NCBI GenBank assembly: GCA_018398805.1
Contig: JAGFBZ010000712.1
Location: 1 to 64,000, forward strand
Direction of reading: 5' to 3'
From: Hirundichthys speculiger
Taxonomy: Eukaryota > Chordata > Actinopteri > Beloniformes > Exocoetidae
Length of the DNA stretch: 64,000 nt
This document shows, piece after piece, positions 62,960 through 64,000 of this stretch (position 1 is the first letter of the stretch; each line of letters starts with the position of its first letter). Position numbers and translations under genes: made by a program. Under the pieces are notes generated by a model. It did not search any database. It was given only the letters and a program-made list of their open reading frames with translations, and had not been told where the DNA came from.

Positions 62960-63890
62960 AGGCTGGATTCATTTTTCAGCATCCTCTTGAGTCAGGATGT
63001 TTCTAATTTTCCTGATAAAAGCTAACTTTGTGACATGTGACCTTATATGAGAGTTAAAAGACAGGTCTTAATCAAAAATGACACCCAGGTTCCTAACAGT
63101 AGAACTAGAGGGAAAGGAAATGTGATCTAAATTAACTGTACAGCTCAAGAGTGTCTCCTGGAGGTGACCAATTACAATAACTTCAGTTTTATCTTAATTA
63201 AGAAGCAGTAAATTAACAATCATCCAGGTGTCATATCTTTGGTGCATCCATCCAATAAGGCTATTTGATCAGCCTCATGTGGTCGTTAGGACAAATACAG
63301 TTGAGTATCATCTGCATAACAGTGAAAGTTGATATTATGTTTCCTAATGATGTATTCTAATGACAGGCAGCACATATAAGGAGACAAGTATCAGTCCTAG
63401 AACAGAACCCTGCGGTACTCCACAACTGACCCTGGTACGACTGGAACAATCATATGACTTGAACTATTTTAATGTCATTCCTCTAATTTCAACAACCTGC
63501 TCCAGTCTATCAGTAAGAATCATCTGGTCAATAGTGTTGAAGGCTGCGCTGAGATTCAAGAGAACAAGGACAGAGACAGATCCACTGTCAGAAGACATGA
63601 GAAGGTCATTGGAGACTTTGATCAAAGCAGTTTCTGTGCTGTGATGTGATGAGATCTGAATCCTGGTTAAAGCTCATCATTTATATTGTTTCTACAAAAA
63701 TGGTCATTTAGCTGATTTGCAACAACTTTCTCAAGAATTTTGGAACTAAAATGAAGGTTAGAAATAGACCTGTAGCTGATTATATCATCAGGATCCAAAG
63801 GTGTATTTTTTAATGGAGGTTTAATTACTGCAATCTTTAAAGCTCTTGGTACAAGTCGCTAAAGTGTTGACAACTAGCTGTTGGATGTGT
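62960..63890 (-). mobile_element. LINE reverse-transcriptase fragment
   Basis: The minus strand carries ISNL-like text at its start, then 'KILEKVVANQL' near 63730, LVLLNLSAAFNTIDQ-type RT motif near 63540, [16 protein letters not shown] near 63410 and [15 protein letters not shown] near 63310 (the YADD catalytic motif). Frame changes separate the blocks. It lies upstream of the visible carm1l-like exons and in the same direction. Confidence 0.8.
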
Positions 63891-64000
63891 CTGTTGTCAA
63901 TCAAAAGATCATGGCCCTACTTATTCGCAAATTTGATGCTTCACATGTTACAAAAATATTCTCCCCTATACAGTTGTCATGTGTGTGACAGTTTTTTTGT

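Overview
The window looks like nuclear DNA of a teleost fish. It is AT-rich and carries three vertebrate intron-containing genes, all on the minus strand. The space around and inside them is filled with typical fish repeats: Tc1/mariner remnants, hAT and other MITEs, LINE fragments, tRNA-derived SINEs, one solo LTR and AT-rich degenerate tandem arrays. There is no sign of bacterial, plasmid or CRISPR content.

Layout in transcription order (right to left). (1) A CARM1/PRMT4-like gene, here called carm1l-like, has 11 exons visible between 62360 and 45744; its first coding exon is probably beyond position 64000. (2) cnot9 (RQCD1/CAF40), a CCR4-NOT subunit, is complete in 8 coding exons, 42016 to 36182, 297 aa. 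(3) plcd4, a phosphoinositide phospholipase C delta-4, is complete in 15 coding exons, 26694 to 2118, 760 aa. Every intron phase was checked by joining exons, and all three reading frames stay open. The head-to-tail cnot9-plcd4 order is the one I recall from human 2q35, which supports orthology to PLCD4 rather than PLCD1 or PLCD3.

The most interesting observation is in the carm1l-like gene. It is an intact, spliced and gap-free homologue of the CARM1 catalytic core, but several residues required for arginine methylation are replaced: Y154H, R169S, G193C, E267Q and H415R in mammalian numbering (E215 is conservatively D). It also stops soon after the core, without the C-terminal transactivation region. 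It therefore looks like a maintained pseudo-methyltransferase.

The three genes do not form an operon-like unit: they are a signalling lipase, a mRNA-decay/repression scaffold and a chromatin/coactivator-type protein, linked only by inherited synteny. Other points of note are a probable non-coding 5' exon and distant CpG-rich promoter candidate for plcd4, a frameshifted THAP exon and a MADF-domain fragment in plcd4 introns, a solo LTR with exact target duplication, hAT and mariner-type MITEs with target duplications, a long hairpin at 31354-31503, and an 806-bp foldback element at 40215-41020.
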